The position numbers and the translations under genes were made by a program. A DNA stretch of 64,000 bases, taken from assembly GCF_001458435.1 (NCBI RefSeq), contig NZ_CYSF01000012.1, positions 186,001 through 250,000 on the forward strand, read 5' to 3'. Of this stretch, positions 43,209-51,073 are shown in pieces (positions within the stretch are counted from its first letter, which is position 1; each line of letters starts with the position of its first letter). This DNA comes from Thalassovita mediterranea. Its GTDB lineage: Bacteria; Pseudomonadota; Alphaproteobacteria; Rhodobacterales; Rhodobacteraceae. The notes beneath the pieces were generated by a model that ran no database searches, was not told the origin of the DNA, and saw only the letters and a program-made list of their open reading frames with translations.

Positions 43209-44417
43209 ATGACATCTCGTCCTGAATTCTATCGTTTCCACAATGGCGAAAAGGCTGCGCTGCAGTTTGCAGATGCCGAATATGCCAACCGCGTTGCCGG
43301 CCTGCGCAAGATCCTTGTCGACACCGGTGTGGATGCGGCGGTGTTTTCGTCGATGCACAACATCTCTTATTATTCTGGCTTCACCTATTGCGCCTTTGGC
43401 CGCCCCTATGCGCTGGTGGTGACAGCGACAGAATGTGTCACTATTTCAGCCGGAATCGATGCAGGCCAGCCGTGGCGACGGTGTTATGGCGACAACATCA
43501 CCTACACCGACTGGCAGCGCGACAACTATTGGCGCGCGATCCTGTCCGTCACCGGCGCGGGCAAGGTCATCGGCTATGAAAGCGATCACCTAAGCCTGTT
43601 GCAGAAATCCAAACTGGACAGCTTCCTGTCGCCCGCCGCGACCAAGGATCTGTATGAGCCGACCATGCGCCAGCGTATGCACAAATCCGCGGCCGAGCTG
43701 GAAATGATCCGCGCAGGTGCTGCGGTGGCTGATGTGGGCGGTTATGCGATCCGCGATGCGGTGAAAGAGGGCGCGCGCGAAATTGACGTGGCGATGGCCG
43801 GTCGTGACGCGATGGAGCTGGAGATCGCTAAACGCTTCCCCGATGCGGAATACCGCGACACCTGGGTGTGGTTCCAATCCGGTATCAACACCGACGGCGC
43901 CCACAACCCTGTCACCGCACGGCGGTTGCAGCGTGGCGATATCCTGTCGCTGAACACCTTCCCGATGATCTCGGGCTATTACACCGCCCTGGAACGTACC
44001 ATGTTTGTGGGTGAGGTTGATGACGCTTCCCTCAAGTATTGGGAGGCGAATGTGGGCGCGCATGAGCTGGGGATTTCGCTGCTGAAACCCGGCGCCAGCT
44101 GCGCCGAGGTGACCCATCAGATCAACGAATTCTTCGCTGAACGTGACATGCTGCAATACCGTACGTTTGGGTATGGTCATTCCTTCGGGGTGCTGTCGCA
44201 TTACTATGGTCGTGAGGCCGGTCTGGAACTGCGCGAAGATATTGACACCGTGCTGGAACCGGGCATGGTCATTTCGATGGAGCCGATGCTGACCATCGCA
44301 GACGGCCAACCGGGCGCGGGGGGCTATCGCGAACATGACATCCTGATCATCACCGAGGATGGCAATGAAAACATCACCGGCTATCCCTATGGGCCGGACT
44401 TTAACGTGGTTGGGTGA
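43209..44417 (+). CDS. Creatinase (creatine amidinohydrolase)
   Basis: Hydrolyses creatine to sarcosine and urea. It has 402 residues, of pita-bread (M24) fold but without need of metal. Sequence is close to Pseudomonas creatinase as I recall it: NISYYSGFTYCAFGRPYALV, GQPWRRCYGDNITYTDWQRD, WFQSGINTDGAHNPVT (active His in DGAH) and YRTFGYGHSFGVLSHYYGRE. ATG 43209 has AAGGAGG eight bases ahead. No creatininase or sarcosine oxidase is adjacent. A terminator follows. Confidence 0.92.
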   Translation: MTSRPEFYRFHNGEKAALQFADAEYANRVAGLRKILVDTGVDAAVFSSMHNISYYSGFTYCAFGRPYALVVTATECVTISAGIDAGQPWRRCYGDNITYTDWQRDNYWRAILSVTGAGKVIGYESDHLSLLQKSKLDSFLSPAATKDLYEPTMRQRMHKSAAELEMIRAGAAVADVGGYAIRDAVKEGAREIDVAMAGRDAMELEIAKRFPDAEYRDTWVWFQSGINTDGAHNPVTARRLQRGDILSLNTFPMISGYYTALERTMFVGEVDDASLKYWEANVGAHELGISLLKPGASCAEVTHQINEFFAERDMLQYRTFGYGHSFGVLSHYYGREAGLELREDIDTVLEPGMVISMEPMLTIADGQPGAGGYREHDILIITEDGNENITGYPYGPDFNVVG

Positions 44418-44440
44418 TTGGCCCCATACCATGAAACGAG

Positions 44441-44470
44441 AGAGGGAGGGCGCATTGCCCTCCCTCTTTG
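44441..44470. terminator. Bidirectional terminator between creatinase and ohr
   Basis: AGAGGGAGGGC and GCCCTCCCTCT form an 11-pair stem around GCATT, between convergent genes. T-runs are short on both strands. Confidence 0.8.
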
Positions 44471-44487
44471 CGTTCGGCCCCCTCTGA

Positions 44488-44913
44488 TCACCCCTTCAGG
44501 CGCGGGGTGATGTCGATGTTGCCGCGGGTGGCGTTGGAATAGGGGCAGACCTGATGCGCGGTTTCGATCAGCGCCTCTGCCTGTGCGGGATCCATCCCGG
44601 GCAGGGAAACGTCGATCGCCACATCCAGACCAAAACCACCGCCAACGCGCGGGCCGATGGCAACGGCAACATCCGCGGTGGCATCCGCAGGCACGGCGAT
44701 TTTTTGTTCGCCGGCCACATGTTTCAGCGCCGACAGGAAGCAGGCCGCATAGCCTGCCGCAAACAGCTGTTCGGGGTTCATGCCATTGCCGTTGCCGCCA
44801 AATTCCTTGGGCGGGGCCAGGCCGAAGGTTGCGTCAGAATCAGCAAAGCTGGCGGTGCCATCACGGCCCCCGGTTGCGGTTGCGGCTGTTTTGTAGATTA
44901 CGCTCTCAAGCAT
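44488..44913 (-). CDS. ohr: Organic hydroperoxide resistance protein Ohr
   Basis: Thiol peroxidase of the Ohr/OsmC family that detoxifies organic hydroperoxides. It has 141 residues. The two redox cysteines are Cys58 in GYAACFLSAL and Cys123 in VCPYSNATRGN; the latter motif marks Ohr rather than OsmC. ATG 44913 is preferred over ATG 44919, because AAAGGA then has a seven-base spacing. It is divergent from a MarR-type OhrR gene. Confidence 0.95.
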   Translation of the reverse strand: MLESVIYKTAATATGGRDGTASFADSDATFGLAPPKEFGGNGNGMNPEQLFAAGYAACFLSALKHVAGEQKIAVPADATADVAVAIGPRVGGGFGLDVAIDVSLPGMDPAQAEALIETAHQVCPYSNATRGNIDITPRLKG

Positions 44914-44960
44914 TGTCATGTCCTTTCGGTCTCGCAGGTACTCAATTTGTTATCGAGCAA

Positions 44961-44980
44961 TTAAATCGTGTGCGATATAA
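44961..44980. promoter_or_regulatory. OhrR operator 1 (ohr side)
   Basis: TTAAATCG-TGTG-CGATATAA is an imperfect dyad between ohr and ohrR, with a nearly identical copy 55 bp away. It is the expected kind of site for the divergent MarR-family OhrR. Confidence 0.65.
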
Positions 44981-45015
44981 GTGTCGGCATCATCTCGCAC
45001 TGTCAACCCTTGCGA

Positions 45016-45035
45016 TTTAATCGTGTGCGATTTAA
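45016..45035. promoter_or_regulatory. OhrR operator 2 (ohrR side)
   Basis: TTTAATCG-TGTG-CGATTTAA repeats operator 1 with the same TCGTGTGCGAT core. It ends 11 bases before the ohrR ATG, so it could serve autoregulation. Confidence 0.65.
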
Positions 45036-45045
45036 TTGGGTAAGC

Positions 45046-45495
45046 ATGACACAGACCGCACCCTTCACCACCCTCGACCAGCAACTTTGCTTTGAGGTCT
45101 ATGCCGCCTCTCATGCGTTTACCAAGTTCTACAAACCCCTCTTGGATCCGCTGGGGCTGACCTATCCGCAGTATTTGGTGATGCTGCTGCTCTGGGAACG
45201 CGATGACCGCGCGGTTGGCGATCTGGGGCAGGCTCTGTCACTGGAAAGCTCAACCTTGACGCCGCTGCTCAAACGGATGGAGGCATCGGGCCAGATCACC
45301 CGCCAGCGCGACCCCGAGGATGAGCGCCGCGTCCGCATCCGCCTGACCGACGCAGGCCGCGCTCTTCAGGATCAGGCCGCCACGATCCCCGCCTGTCTGG
45401 GGGAGGCTGCGGCAATGCCCGCGTCAGAGGTGACTGAGTTGCGCGAAGAAGTGCGGCGTCTACGTTTGCGATTGGAAGCGGCGCTGGCGGGGTGA
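45046..45495 (+). CDS. ohrR: MarR-family peroxide-sensing repressor OhrR
   Basis: Repressor of ohr that responds to organic hydroperoxides. It has 149 residues. The sensing Cys15 lies in DQQLCFEVYAASHAF, with the conserved tyrosines nearby. The winged helix includes GQALSLESSTLTPLLKRME and RQRDPEDERRVRIRLT. Cys117 is about 100 residues later, as in 2-Cys OhrR types. ATG 45046 is the family-typical start; the upstream frame runs through the operators. It is divergent from ohr. Confidence 0.92.
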   Translation: MTQTAPFTTLDQQLCFEVYAASHAFTKFYKPLLDPLGLTYPQYLVMLLLWERDDRAVGDLGQALSLESSTLTPLLKRMEASGQITRQRDPEDERRVRIRLTDAGRALQDQAATIPACLGEAAAMPASEVTELREEVRRLRLRLEAALAG

Positions 45496-45550
45496 TTGCG
45501 GTAGGCTTTGATTCATCGATCAGCTCGCATAGATTGTATGGTGAAAGTGA

Positions 45551-45892
45551 ATGGCCATGAATTTAAACATTTTTCGAAAGCGGACACCTCTTCGCGTGCG
45601 CAGCGTTAAAGAGTTGGACCCGAAATTCAAACCGCGTTGGGTGAAAATTGAGCTGGGTCTCTTAGCTGCTATGGCAGGCGCCTGTGGTTGTGTTGTGGTT
45701 GCTGCGATCTTGCAAATTGGTTGGTTGGCGATGATTGCTTTCTATGGCCTTCCGACTCTGTTTGCTGCCGTTTTCGCGGTGAAATACGGCACAGTTGGTT
45801 TGGGTTTCATCGGGGTTTGGTTCCCGATTTTGGCTTTAAAGGCCGCGCAATTGGAGCGTTGGTTGGAACTGGATCTGGATTGGAAGCGATGA
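45551..45892 (+). CDS. Small membrane hypothetical protein
   Basis: I do not recognise a family. The 113-residue product has a basic cytosolic N-terminus (NIFRKRTPLRVRSVKELDPKF), two or three hydrophobic helices (about 35-57, 60-80 and 82-95) and an acidic/basic tail. No signal peptide or motif is seen. The ribosome site is weak. Base composition is slightly lower in GC than the neighbours. It follows ohrR by 55 bases. The 226-bp stretch after it holds only a short CATCTG/CAGATG hairpin. Confidence 0.55.
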   Translation: MAMNLNIFRKRTPLRVRSVKELDPKFKPRWVKIELGLLAAMAGACGCVVVAAILQIGWLAMIAFYGLPTLFAAVFAVKYGTVGLGFIGVWFPILALKAAQLERWLELDLDWKR

Positions 45893-46118
45893 GGAATGGA
45901 ACTGCAGGCATCGTCGTAGAGAGCCCAAAAAGTCACATCTGCACAGATGGTTGTCGTAGTGCTGCAATCCACACAACCTCATTCCTAATATGCTAACCGT
46001 TGCGTCGCAGCGCTGACCTGTTCTTGAAACTTCGGCCCAAATCCCCCAACTGTGTCTGTAGATTTTAGGCGCCTGCTGGCGTAGCAAGGCGTAGAGCGGA
46101 TTTCAGAAAGGGGCCGTC

Positions 46119-46763
46119 ATGGGCTATGTGAAATGGGCATTTCGGATTGTGGTGCTGACCCTTGTGGTCGGATTTTTCCACTACACCCTGCCGCAGCATG
46201 ACATTGTGCGGGTGACCGGCACCTATGAAGAGCGGATTGATTTCGGCAACAACTCCCTCTTCTGGTCTAGTGCCGGTAGCGGCAATGCGGCATCGCCAGT
46301 GAACCGTGATGTGTTCTTTATCCAGACCAAATCGCCCGAAGATGAGGTGATGGTCTACCGTAATGAGGACACCGGCTGGGGCTGGCCGCCGTATTTCAAG
46401 TTCGACACGTCGAACCTGCAGGCCGAGGTGGGCGATATGGAATCCACCGTCGAGGCGCCGAAATGGGTGGTGATCACCCATTATGGTTGGCGCAATGAGC
46501 TGTTTTCGATCTATCCCAACGCGGTGGATGTGCGCCCTGCAACGGGTCCGGATGAACAGATCATTCCTTGGTTCAATATCGTTTTCCTGACCTTCATGGC
46601 GGCGCTGTTCTGGGGGCTGTACGTGCGTTGGCGGCGTTTCCGCGAGGCGCGGATTGATCCGGTGCTGGAGGATATCGAGGATGGCTATGATGCCGCCTCT
46701 GACGCGATTGCCGATCGCGGTAGCCGTATGGGCCGCTGGCTTAAAGGTTTGCGTGGCAAGTAA
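46119..46763 (+). CDS. DUF1523 family membrane protein
   Basis: A 214-residue protein of DUF1523, function unknown, common in Rhodobacteraceae. One N-terminal helix (about 5-22) and one C-terminal helix (about 146-168) enclose a periplasmic domain with VTGTYEERIDFGNNSLFW and NEDTGWGWPPYFKFDTSNLQ. A basic cytosolic tail follows. It is monocistronic and ends in a clear terminator. Confidence 0.85.
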   Translation: MGYVKWAFRIVVLTLVVGFFHYTLPQHDIVRVTGTYEERIDFGNNSLFWSSAGSGNAASPVNRDVFFIQTKSPEDEVMVYRNEDTGWGWPPYFKFDTSNLQAEVGDMESTVEAPKWVVITHYGWRNELFSIYPNAVDVRPATGPDEQIIPWFNIVFLTFMAALFWGLYVRWRRFREARIDPVLEDIEDGYDAASDAIADRGSRMGRWLKGLRGK

Positions 46764-46816
46764 GTCCGGCTTGGTGCTGGTTGCAGCGCTGGATTTGGGA
46801 TGTTTTGGGAACGGTG

Positions 46817-46841
46817 AAGGGCGCGGTGTGGCGCCCTTTTT
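46817..46841 (+). terminator. Intrinsic terminator after DUF1523
   Basis: AAGGGCGC and GCGCCCTT pair around GGTGTG and are followed by TTT. It directly precedes the end of the convergent regulator gene. Confidence 0.8.
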
Positions 46842-48310
46842 CATGCGCCGGTGTTTGCGGCGATCGCGGCGGCGATGCGCGCGACGCCTTCGGTGATGCG
46901 ATCGGACGGGATCGAGGAATAGGCCAGCCGGTAATGATTGCGCGGGGCTTGCGCGCCGCTGAAAAACCGATTCCCGCTTTCGATCAACACGCCGTCGTGC
47001 AGGAGGTGCTGGCGCACCTGTTCCATATCCGCGCCTTCTGGCGCCTGCATCCAGAAGCTGGAGCCGCCGAAGCTACCGCTGCCTGCAATGCTCAGCCCAT
47101 GATCCAGCAGCGCAGCCTGCATCACCGCGCGGCGTTCGGCCAGTAGTCGCGACATCCGCTTGATCTGCGCATCATAATGGCCAAGGCGCAGGAAATAGGC
47201 TGCTGTGCGCTGGATATGTCCCGGCGGGTGGCGCAGCACCGTGGCGCGCAGGGCGCGGGCCTGCCGGATAAACGGTTCGGGACCCACCAGATAGCCGAGG
47301 CGCAGCCCGGGAAACAGCACCTTGGAAAAGCTGCCGACGTAAATCACCCGCCCATCGCCATCCAGACTTTTGAGGGCGGGCAGGGCAGGGGTGAGGAAGG
47401 ACATTTCAAATTCATAATCATCCTCCACCACCAAGGCGCCACGGTCGCGGGCAGCTGCCAGTAACGCCTTGCGCCGTGCGACGGGCATTGTCGCCGAGGT
47501 TGGGCATTGATGCGACGGTGTGGTGAATATGACGTTGCATTGATCCGGCAGCGCCTCGGGCGGCAGGCCGTCTGCGTCCACATCCACGGGCGTGACGTGA
47601 CAGCCGATCTGCGCCAGCGTGTCCTTCAGCGGCGGGTAGCCGGGGTTTTCCACCACCGCGCGGCGGTTGCCGTCCAGCAGCACCTGCGCTGCCAGCCACA
47701 GCGCGTTCTGGGCGCCCATTGTAATCAGCACCTCCTGCGGGCGGGCGCTGATACCGCGGCGGGGCAGGCTGTGGCGCAGGATAAATTCGATCAGTTCGGG
47801 ATCGTCCTGATCGTAGTAATCGGTGGTCAGCGCGGTGAAATCCTTCTGCCCCAGCGCCTGTAACGCACACAGCCGCCAATGGGCGTGATCAAAAAGCGTC
47901 GGATCCGCTTGTCCGTAGACAAAGGGGAAGCGGTAGCGCGCCCAATCTGAAGGGCGTCCAGGCACGACAGAGGAGGTCAGTTGCTTTGGCAATGCCGCGT
48001 CCCAATCGACCGTTGACGCGCCCTCGGGCGGGGTGGGGTCTGGCAGCGGTTCGGGGGCATTGTCGCTGACATAGTAGCCGGAACGGTCGCGCGATTGCAG
48101 ATAGTCGCTGACCTGCAACTCGGTATAGGCCAAGGTCACAGTCAGGCGGCTGACGCCAAGGTGTGTCGCCAGTTTGCGCGACGATGGCAGTTTCTCCCCT
48201 CGCCGCAGACGGCCCGACAGGATCGCACTGGCGATCATCTGCTGGATCTGTGCCTGCAGCGTGCCCTGTGCATTCGGGGTGAGGAAGAAGGTTTCGACGG
48301 GAACAGCCAT
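46841..48310 (-). CDS. tauR: MocR-type GntR/aminotransferase regulator, probable TauR
   Basis: A 489-residue MocR-family regulator. An N-terminal GntR winged helix (about 10-80: LPSSRKLATHLGVSRLTV) is joined to a class I aminotransferase-like domain, with the PLP lysine in SFSKVLFPGLRLGYLVGP. I call it TauR-like because CTGGACCTAA, the reported TauR box of Rhodobacter capsulatus, lies just upstream, and two copies precede the tpa gene at 52.5 kb. TauR activates taurine genes. Other MocR proteins (PdxR, EnuR, GabR) share the fold, so the name rests on the boxes. Confidence 0.75.
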   Translation of the reverse strand: MAVPVETFFLTPNAQGTLQAQIQQMIASAILSGRLRRGEKLPSSRKLATHLGVSRLTVTLAYTELQVSDYLQSRDRSGYYVSDNAPEPLPDPTPPEGASTVDWDAALPKQLTSSVVPGRPSDWARYRFPFVYGQADPTLFDHAHWRLCALQALGQKDFTALTTDYYDQDDPELIEFILRHSLPRRGISARPQEVLITMGAQNALWLAAQVLLDGNRRAVVENPGYPPLKDTLAQIGCHVTPVDVDADGLPPEALPDQCNVIFTTPSHQCPTSATMPVARRKALLAAARDRGALVVEDDYEFEMSFLTPALPALKSLDGDGRVIYVGSFSKVLFPGLRLGYLVGPEPFIRQARALRATVLRHPPGHIQRTAAYFLRLGHYDAQIKRMSRLLAERRAVMQAALLDHGLSIAGSGSFGGSSFWMQAPEGADMEQVRQHLLHDGVLIESGNRFFSGAQAPRNHYRLAYSSIPSDRITEGVARIAAAIAANTGA

Positions 48311-48324
48311 GGGGGCAGATTAGG

Positions 48325-48356
48325 CTGGACCTAAGATGGCTGCAATCTGGATATAT
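48325..48356 (+). promoter_or_regulatory. TauR-type box pair upstream of tauR/arsR
   Basis: CTGGACCTAA at 48325-48334 and the weaker CTGGATATAT at 48347-48356 are direct repeats with a 22-bp step. They read toward arsR and begin 14 bases outside the tauR start codon. The first matches the TauR consensus CTGGAC(C/T)TAA exactly, as I remember it. Confidence 0.6.
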
Positions 48357-48384
48357 ATGAGGGCCTTGTGCTTCTTTATTAAAA

Positions 48385-48404
48385 CTATAAAACTAGTTTT
48401 ATAG
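48385..48404. promoter_or_regulatory. ArsR operator: 20-bp perfect palindrome
   Basis: CTATAAAACTAGTTTTATAG is its own reverse complement and ends 20 bases before the arsR ATG. Such a site fits autorepression by the ArsR-family product. Confidence 0.75.
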
Positions 48405-48424
48405 AATCAATTGGGATATGACCG

Positions 48425-48736
48425 ATGGAACTGGAAGTGGCCGCAGGCGGCTTTGGCGCAATGGGATCAGAGGCACGGTTGGACGTGCTGCGCATCCTGA
48501 TCCGCGCCGGTGCTGCAGGATTGAGTGTAAGTGAGATACAAGAGAGGTCGGGCATTGCCCCCTCAACGCTGGCGCATCATCTGAAGTTTCTGGCCGCGGG
48601 CAATGTCGTCCTGCAAGAACGTCAGGGGCGCAGCACGATCACACGGGCGAACTTTGATCACCTGCGACTGCTGGCAGATTACATCCTGTGCGAATGCTGC
48701 GCCGATGCCCCACAGGAGGTGGCGAACGATGACTGA
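48425..48736 (+). CDS. ArsR-family transcriptional repressor
   Basis: A 103-residue winged-helix repressor. The recognition part reads GIAPSTLAHHLKFLAAGNVV. A Cys cluster at the C-terminus, Cys89-x-Cys91-Cys92 (LCECCADA), is a candidate thiol/metalloid sensor; the classical N-terminal ELCVCDL site is absent. A perfect palindrome lies upstream. It overlaps the permease start by eight bases, so the pair is coupled. The inducer is unknown, with arsenicals or related soft metals as candidates. Confidence 0.88.
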   Translation: MELEVAAGGFGAMGSEARLDVLRILIRAGAAGLSVSEIQERSGIAPSTLAHHLKFLAAGNVVLQERQGRSTITRANFDHLRLLADYILCECCADAPQEVANDD

Positions 48737-49763
48737 TATTTCCCAATCCCCGCGTAATTGGTCCACTGGGCTAAGCTATCTGAAAACCCCATGGTCCTTG
48801 GTGATCCTGCTGCTGGCACTGGTGGCGCTGTTGGATCCGGCGAACCTGCGCGACGTGACCGAATTTGCCATCGCGGCTCTGCTCAGCACTGCACGCTACA
48901 TCGTGTTGGCGGTGTTTCTGCTGGCCTATCTGAAGGCCACGGGGGCAGAGGTGATGGTGGCCCGCGCATTTGAGGGGCGGGAAAGCCGGATGATCCTCTT
49001 GGCCGCGCTGTTTGGTGGGCTGGCGCCGTTCTGCTCCTGTGAGGTGATCCCGTTTATCGCCGGTCTGTTGGCGCTTGGCGCCCCCTTGCCTGCGGTGATG
49101 GCGTTCTGGTTGTCCTCGCCCCTGATCGATCCGCCGACGCTGTTGATCACTGCCGGTGCGCTTGGCTGGCCTTTTGCGATTGGTAAGGCTGTGGCGGCTG
49201 TATCCCTCGGGCTGTTTGGTGGCTTTGCCCTGCGTGGGTTGATGCGTTTGGGTGCGTTCCAATCGCCATTGAAAAAGCAACAGTCGTCGGGTTGCGGCAG
49301 CTGCTGCAGTGCGCCCAAGATGGGCGGCAAACCGCAGTGGAAATTCTGGCAAGAGGCAGAACGTCGTCAGACATTCGGGCGCGAATTCCGTGGCAATGCG
49401 CTGTTCTTGCTGAAATGGCTGGCACTGGCCTATGTGTTGGAGGCGTTGCTGGTGCACTATGTGCCCGCCGATCTGATCGCCACGCTGGTGGGGGGCACCG
49501 GTGTGCTGCCGATCATCACCGCTGCCTTTGTCGGGATGCCTGCCTACCTCAACAGCTATGTCGCGCCGCCGCTTTTGGCTGGGCTGATGGATCAAGGGAT
49601 GAGTGCGGGGGCCGCGATGTCGTTCATGATCGCGGGCGCGGTCAGTTCGATCCCTGCGATGGCCGCGGTGTGGTCGCTGGTGAAACCGCAGGTCTTTGCT
49701 GCCTATCTGGGGCTGGGGATCAGTGGCGCGATCCTGTCGGGTATTCTGTTTCAGATGCTCTAA
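48729..49763 (+). CDS. Permease of the DUF318/ArsP type
   Basis: A 344-residue membrane permease of the COG0701 family, with about eight hydrophobic helices. The conserved motif GLAPFCSCEVIPFIAG has Cys102 and Cys104, and a second repeat near GMPAYLNSYVAPPL. A central loop carries SSGCGSCCS (Cys189, Cys192, Cys193). ArsP relatives export organic arsenicals. The start overlaps arsR. Substrate is inferred only from family and regulator. Confidence 0.82.
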   Translation: MTDISQSPRNWSTGLSYLKTPWSLVILLLALVALLDPANLRDVTEFAIAALLSTARYIVLAVFLLAYLKATGAEVMVARAFEGRESRMILLAALFGGLAPFCSCEVIPFIAGLLALGAPLPAVMAFWLSSPLIDPPTLLITAGALGWPFAIGKAVAAVSLGLFGGFALRGLMRLGAFQSPLKKQQSSGCGSCCSAPKMGGKPQWKFWQEAERRQTFGREFRGNALFLLKWLALAYVLEALLVHYVPADLIATLVGGTGVLPIITAAFVGMPAYLNSYVAPPLLAGLMDQGMSAGAAMSFMIAGAVSSIPAMAAVWSLVKPQVFAAYLGLGISGAILSGILFQML

Positions 49764-49766
49764 CGA

Positions 49767-49794
49767 AAAGAGGGGGCCGCGCGGCCCCCTTTTG
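49767..49794. terminator. Bidirectional terminator between permease and HupE genes
   Basis: AGGGGGCCGC and GCGGCCCCCT form a ten-pair stem with flanking AAAA and TTTT, between convergent genes. The innermost pairs must open to form a loop. Confidence 0.85.
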
Positions 49795-50358
49795 TCATCC
49801 AACGGCTATAATGACACCGGCCAATGCGGTGCCGCCGCCAAGGATGCGTAGGGGCAGTTGGAACCGTTGCAGGCTGGCCCCGATCAGGGTGCCAAAGGCG
49901 TGCAGAACAATCGTCGCCATCAGGAAGCCCGCGCCATAAGGCAGCGCCTCTGCCGCGCCCAGTTCCGACCCGTGGGCGTGACCGTGAAACAGGGCAAAGC
50001 CCGCCACCGTCAACATCGCCCAATGGGTTTGCGGCTGCACCGCCAGTGCCACCAACAGGCCCAGAATGACCGACGACGCTAGGATCACTGGCTCCACCAC
50101 TGGCAGCGGTACACCGGCGAGGGATGCAAGGAAGCCTGCCAGCATGGCCGACACAAACCCCAATGGCACCGACCAGATCGCCCAGCCGCCGATTTGCGCG
50201 GCCCACAGGCCAACGACGATCATCGCCAGCACGTGATCAAGGCCAAACAGAGGATGGGTAAAACCCGCCGCGATCGAGCCATGTTCGGCGGGGTCCATAT
50301 GGGCAAAAGCGGGGGAGGCCAGCAGCAGCGCGGCCAGAAGAGTGAGATATTTCATCAT
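49795..50358 (-). CDS. HupE/UreJ family protein
   Basis: A 187-residue membrane protein with a signal-like first helix ending in PAFAH and about six hydrophobic helices. The HupE/UreJ pattern is visible in HPLFGLDHVLAM and FHGHAHGSE, whose histidines may bind nickel or cobalt. Homologues take up nickel for hydrogenase or urease, but neither enzyme is in the window. ATG 50358 has AAGGA upstream; ATG 50355 is an alternative. No cobalamin riboswitch is seen upstream. Confidence 0.85.
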   Translation of the reverse strand: MMKYLTLLAALLLASPAFAHMDPAEHGSIAAGFTHPLFGLDHVLAMIVVGLWAAQIGGWAIWSVPLGFVSAMLAGFLASLAGVPLPVVEPVILASSVILGLLVALAVQPQTHWAMLTVAGFALFHGHAHGSELGAAEALPYGAGFLMATIVLHAFGTLIGASLQRFQLPLRILGGGTALAGVIIAVG

Positions 50359-50482
50359 CGGATCCTTAGTTAGGTCATCCGGCACCCCGAAATGGGTCGT
50401 GCCTGTACGTGATCTAAGACCACGCCCTGCGCGAAAGCGCAAGGCGGAGGTGTTGGCTGGGTAGATTGCCCAGCCCAGATGC

Positions 50483-51073
50483 TTAATCGCGCGGCTTTTC
50501 CAGCTGCCAGTTCAGATGCGCCTGCACCATTGGCCATTCATGCGACAGGATGGAATAGACCGCCGTATCTCGCAGGCTGCCGTCCGCCATACGGGTATGG
50601 CTGCGTAACACGCCATCCAGTTTTGCGCCCAGCCGCTCAATCGCACGGCGGCTTTGATGGTTCATGAAGTGGGTGCGAAACTCTACCGCGACACACTCAA
50701 GATCATCGAAAGCATGCGACAGCAGCAGGCGCTTGGCCTCTGTGTTCAGCGAGCTGCGCTGCACCTCTGGCGCGTACCAGGTGGAGCCAATCTCAACCCG
50801 TTTGGTGGCGGCGTCGATATTCATGTAGGTGGTCATGCCCACCGCACGACCCGTCGGCAGCAACACGGTGAAGGGCAGCATCGACCCCGCCTCTTGCAAG
50901 CCAAGACGGCGGGCAATTTCTGCCTCCATCCCATCGGCCGAGGGCACGCTAGTGTACCACAGTTTATGCATGTCGCCGCTGGCACTGGCGGCCTGTAGGT
51001 CCGCCAGATGGTCAAACGACAAAGGGGCCAGCGTTACATGCTGGCCCGTCAGTTCAATTGTTGCTGGCCACAT
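50483..51073 (-). CDS. GNAT family N-acetyltransferase (RimJ/RimL-like)
   Basis: A 196-residue acetyltransferase of the RimL-like group. LTGQHVTLAPLSFDHLADL opens the fold. VEIGSTWYAPEVQRSSLNTEAK and FMNHQSRRAIERLGAKLDGV are typical for the acetyl-CoA site and the C-terminal half. Substrate unknown. The ATG overlaps the tpa stop (TGATG), so it is co-translated with tpa; this could imply a role in aminosulfonate or amine metabolism, which is inference. Confidence 0.85.
   Translation of the reverse strand: MWPATIELTGQHVTLAPLSFDHLADLQAASASGDMHKLWYTSVPSADGMEAEIARRLGLQEAGSMLPFTVLLPTGRAVGMTTYMNIDAATKRVEIGSTWYAPEVQRSSLNTEAKRLLLSHAFDDLECVAVEFRTHFMNHQSRRAIERLGAKLDGVLRSHTRMADGSLRDTAVYSILSHEWPMVQAHLNWQLEKPRD

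Noticed and set aside
46841-49763. Genomic island or horizontally acquired block around the ArsR-permease pair
   Set aside because: No integrase, tRNA, flanking repeats or clear base-composition shift is visible; only the short intergenic region is AT-rich.
50359-50482. Cobalamin riboswitch before HupE
   Set aside because: The region is too short and no B12-box sequence is seen; it only has a GGCTGGG/CCCAGCC hairpin and a GCGC stem.
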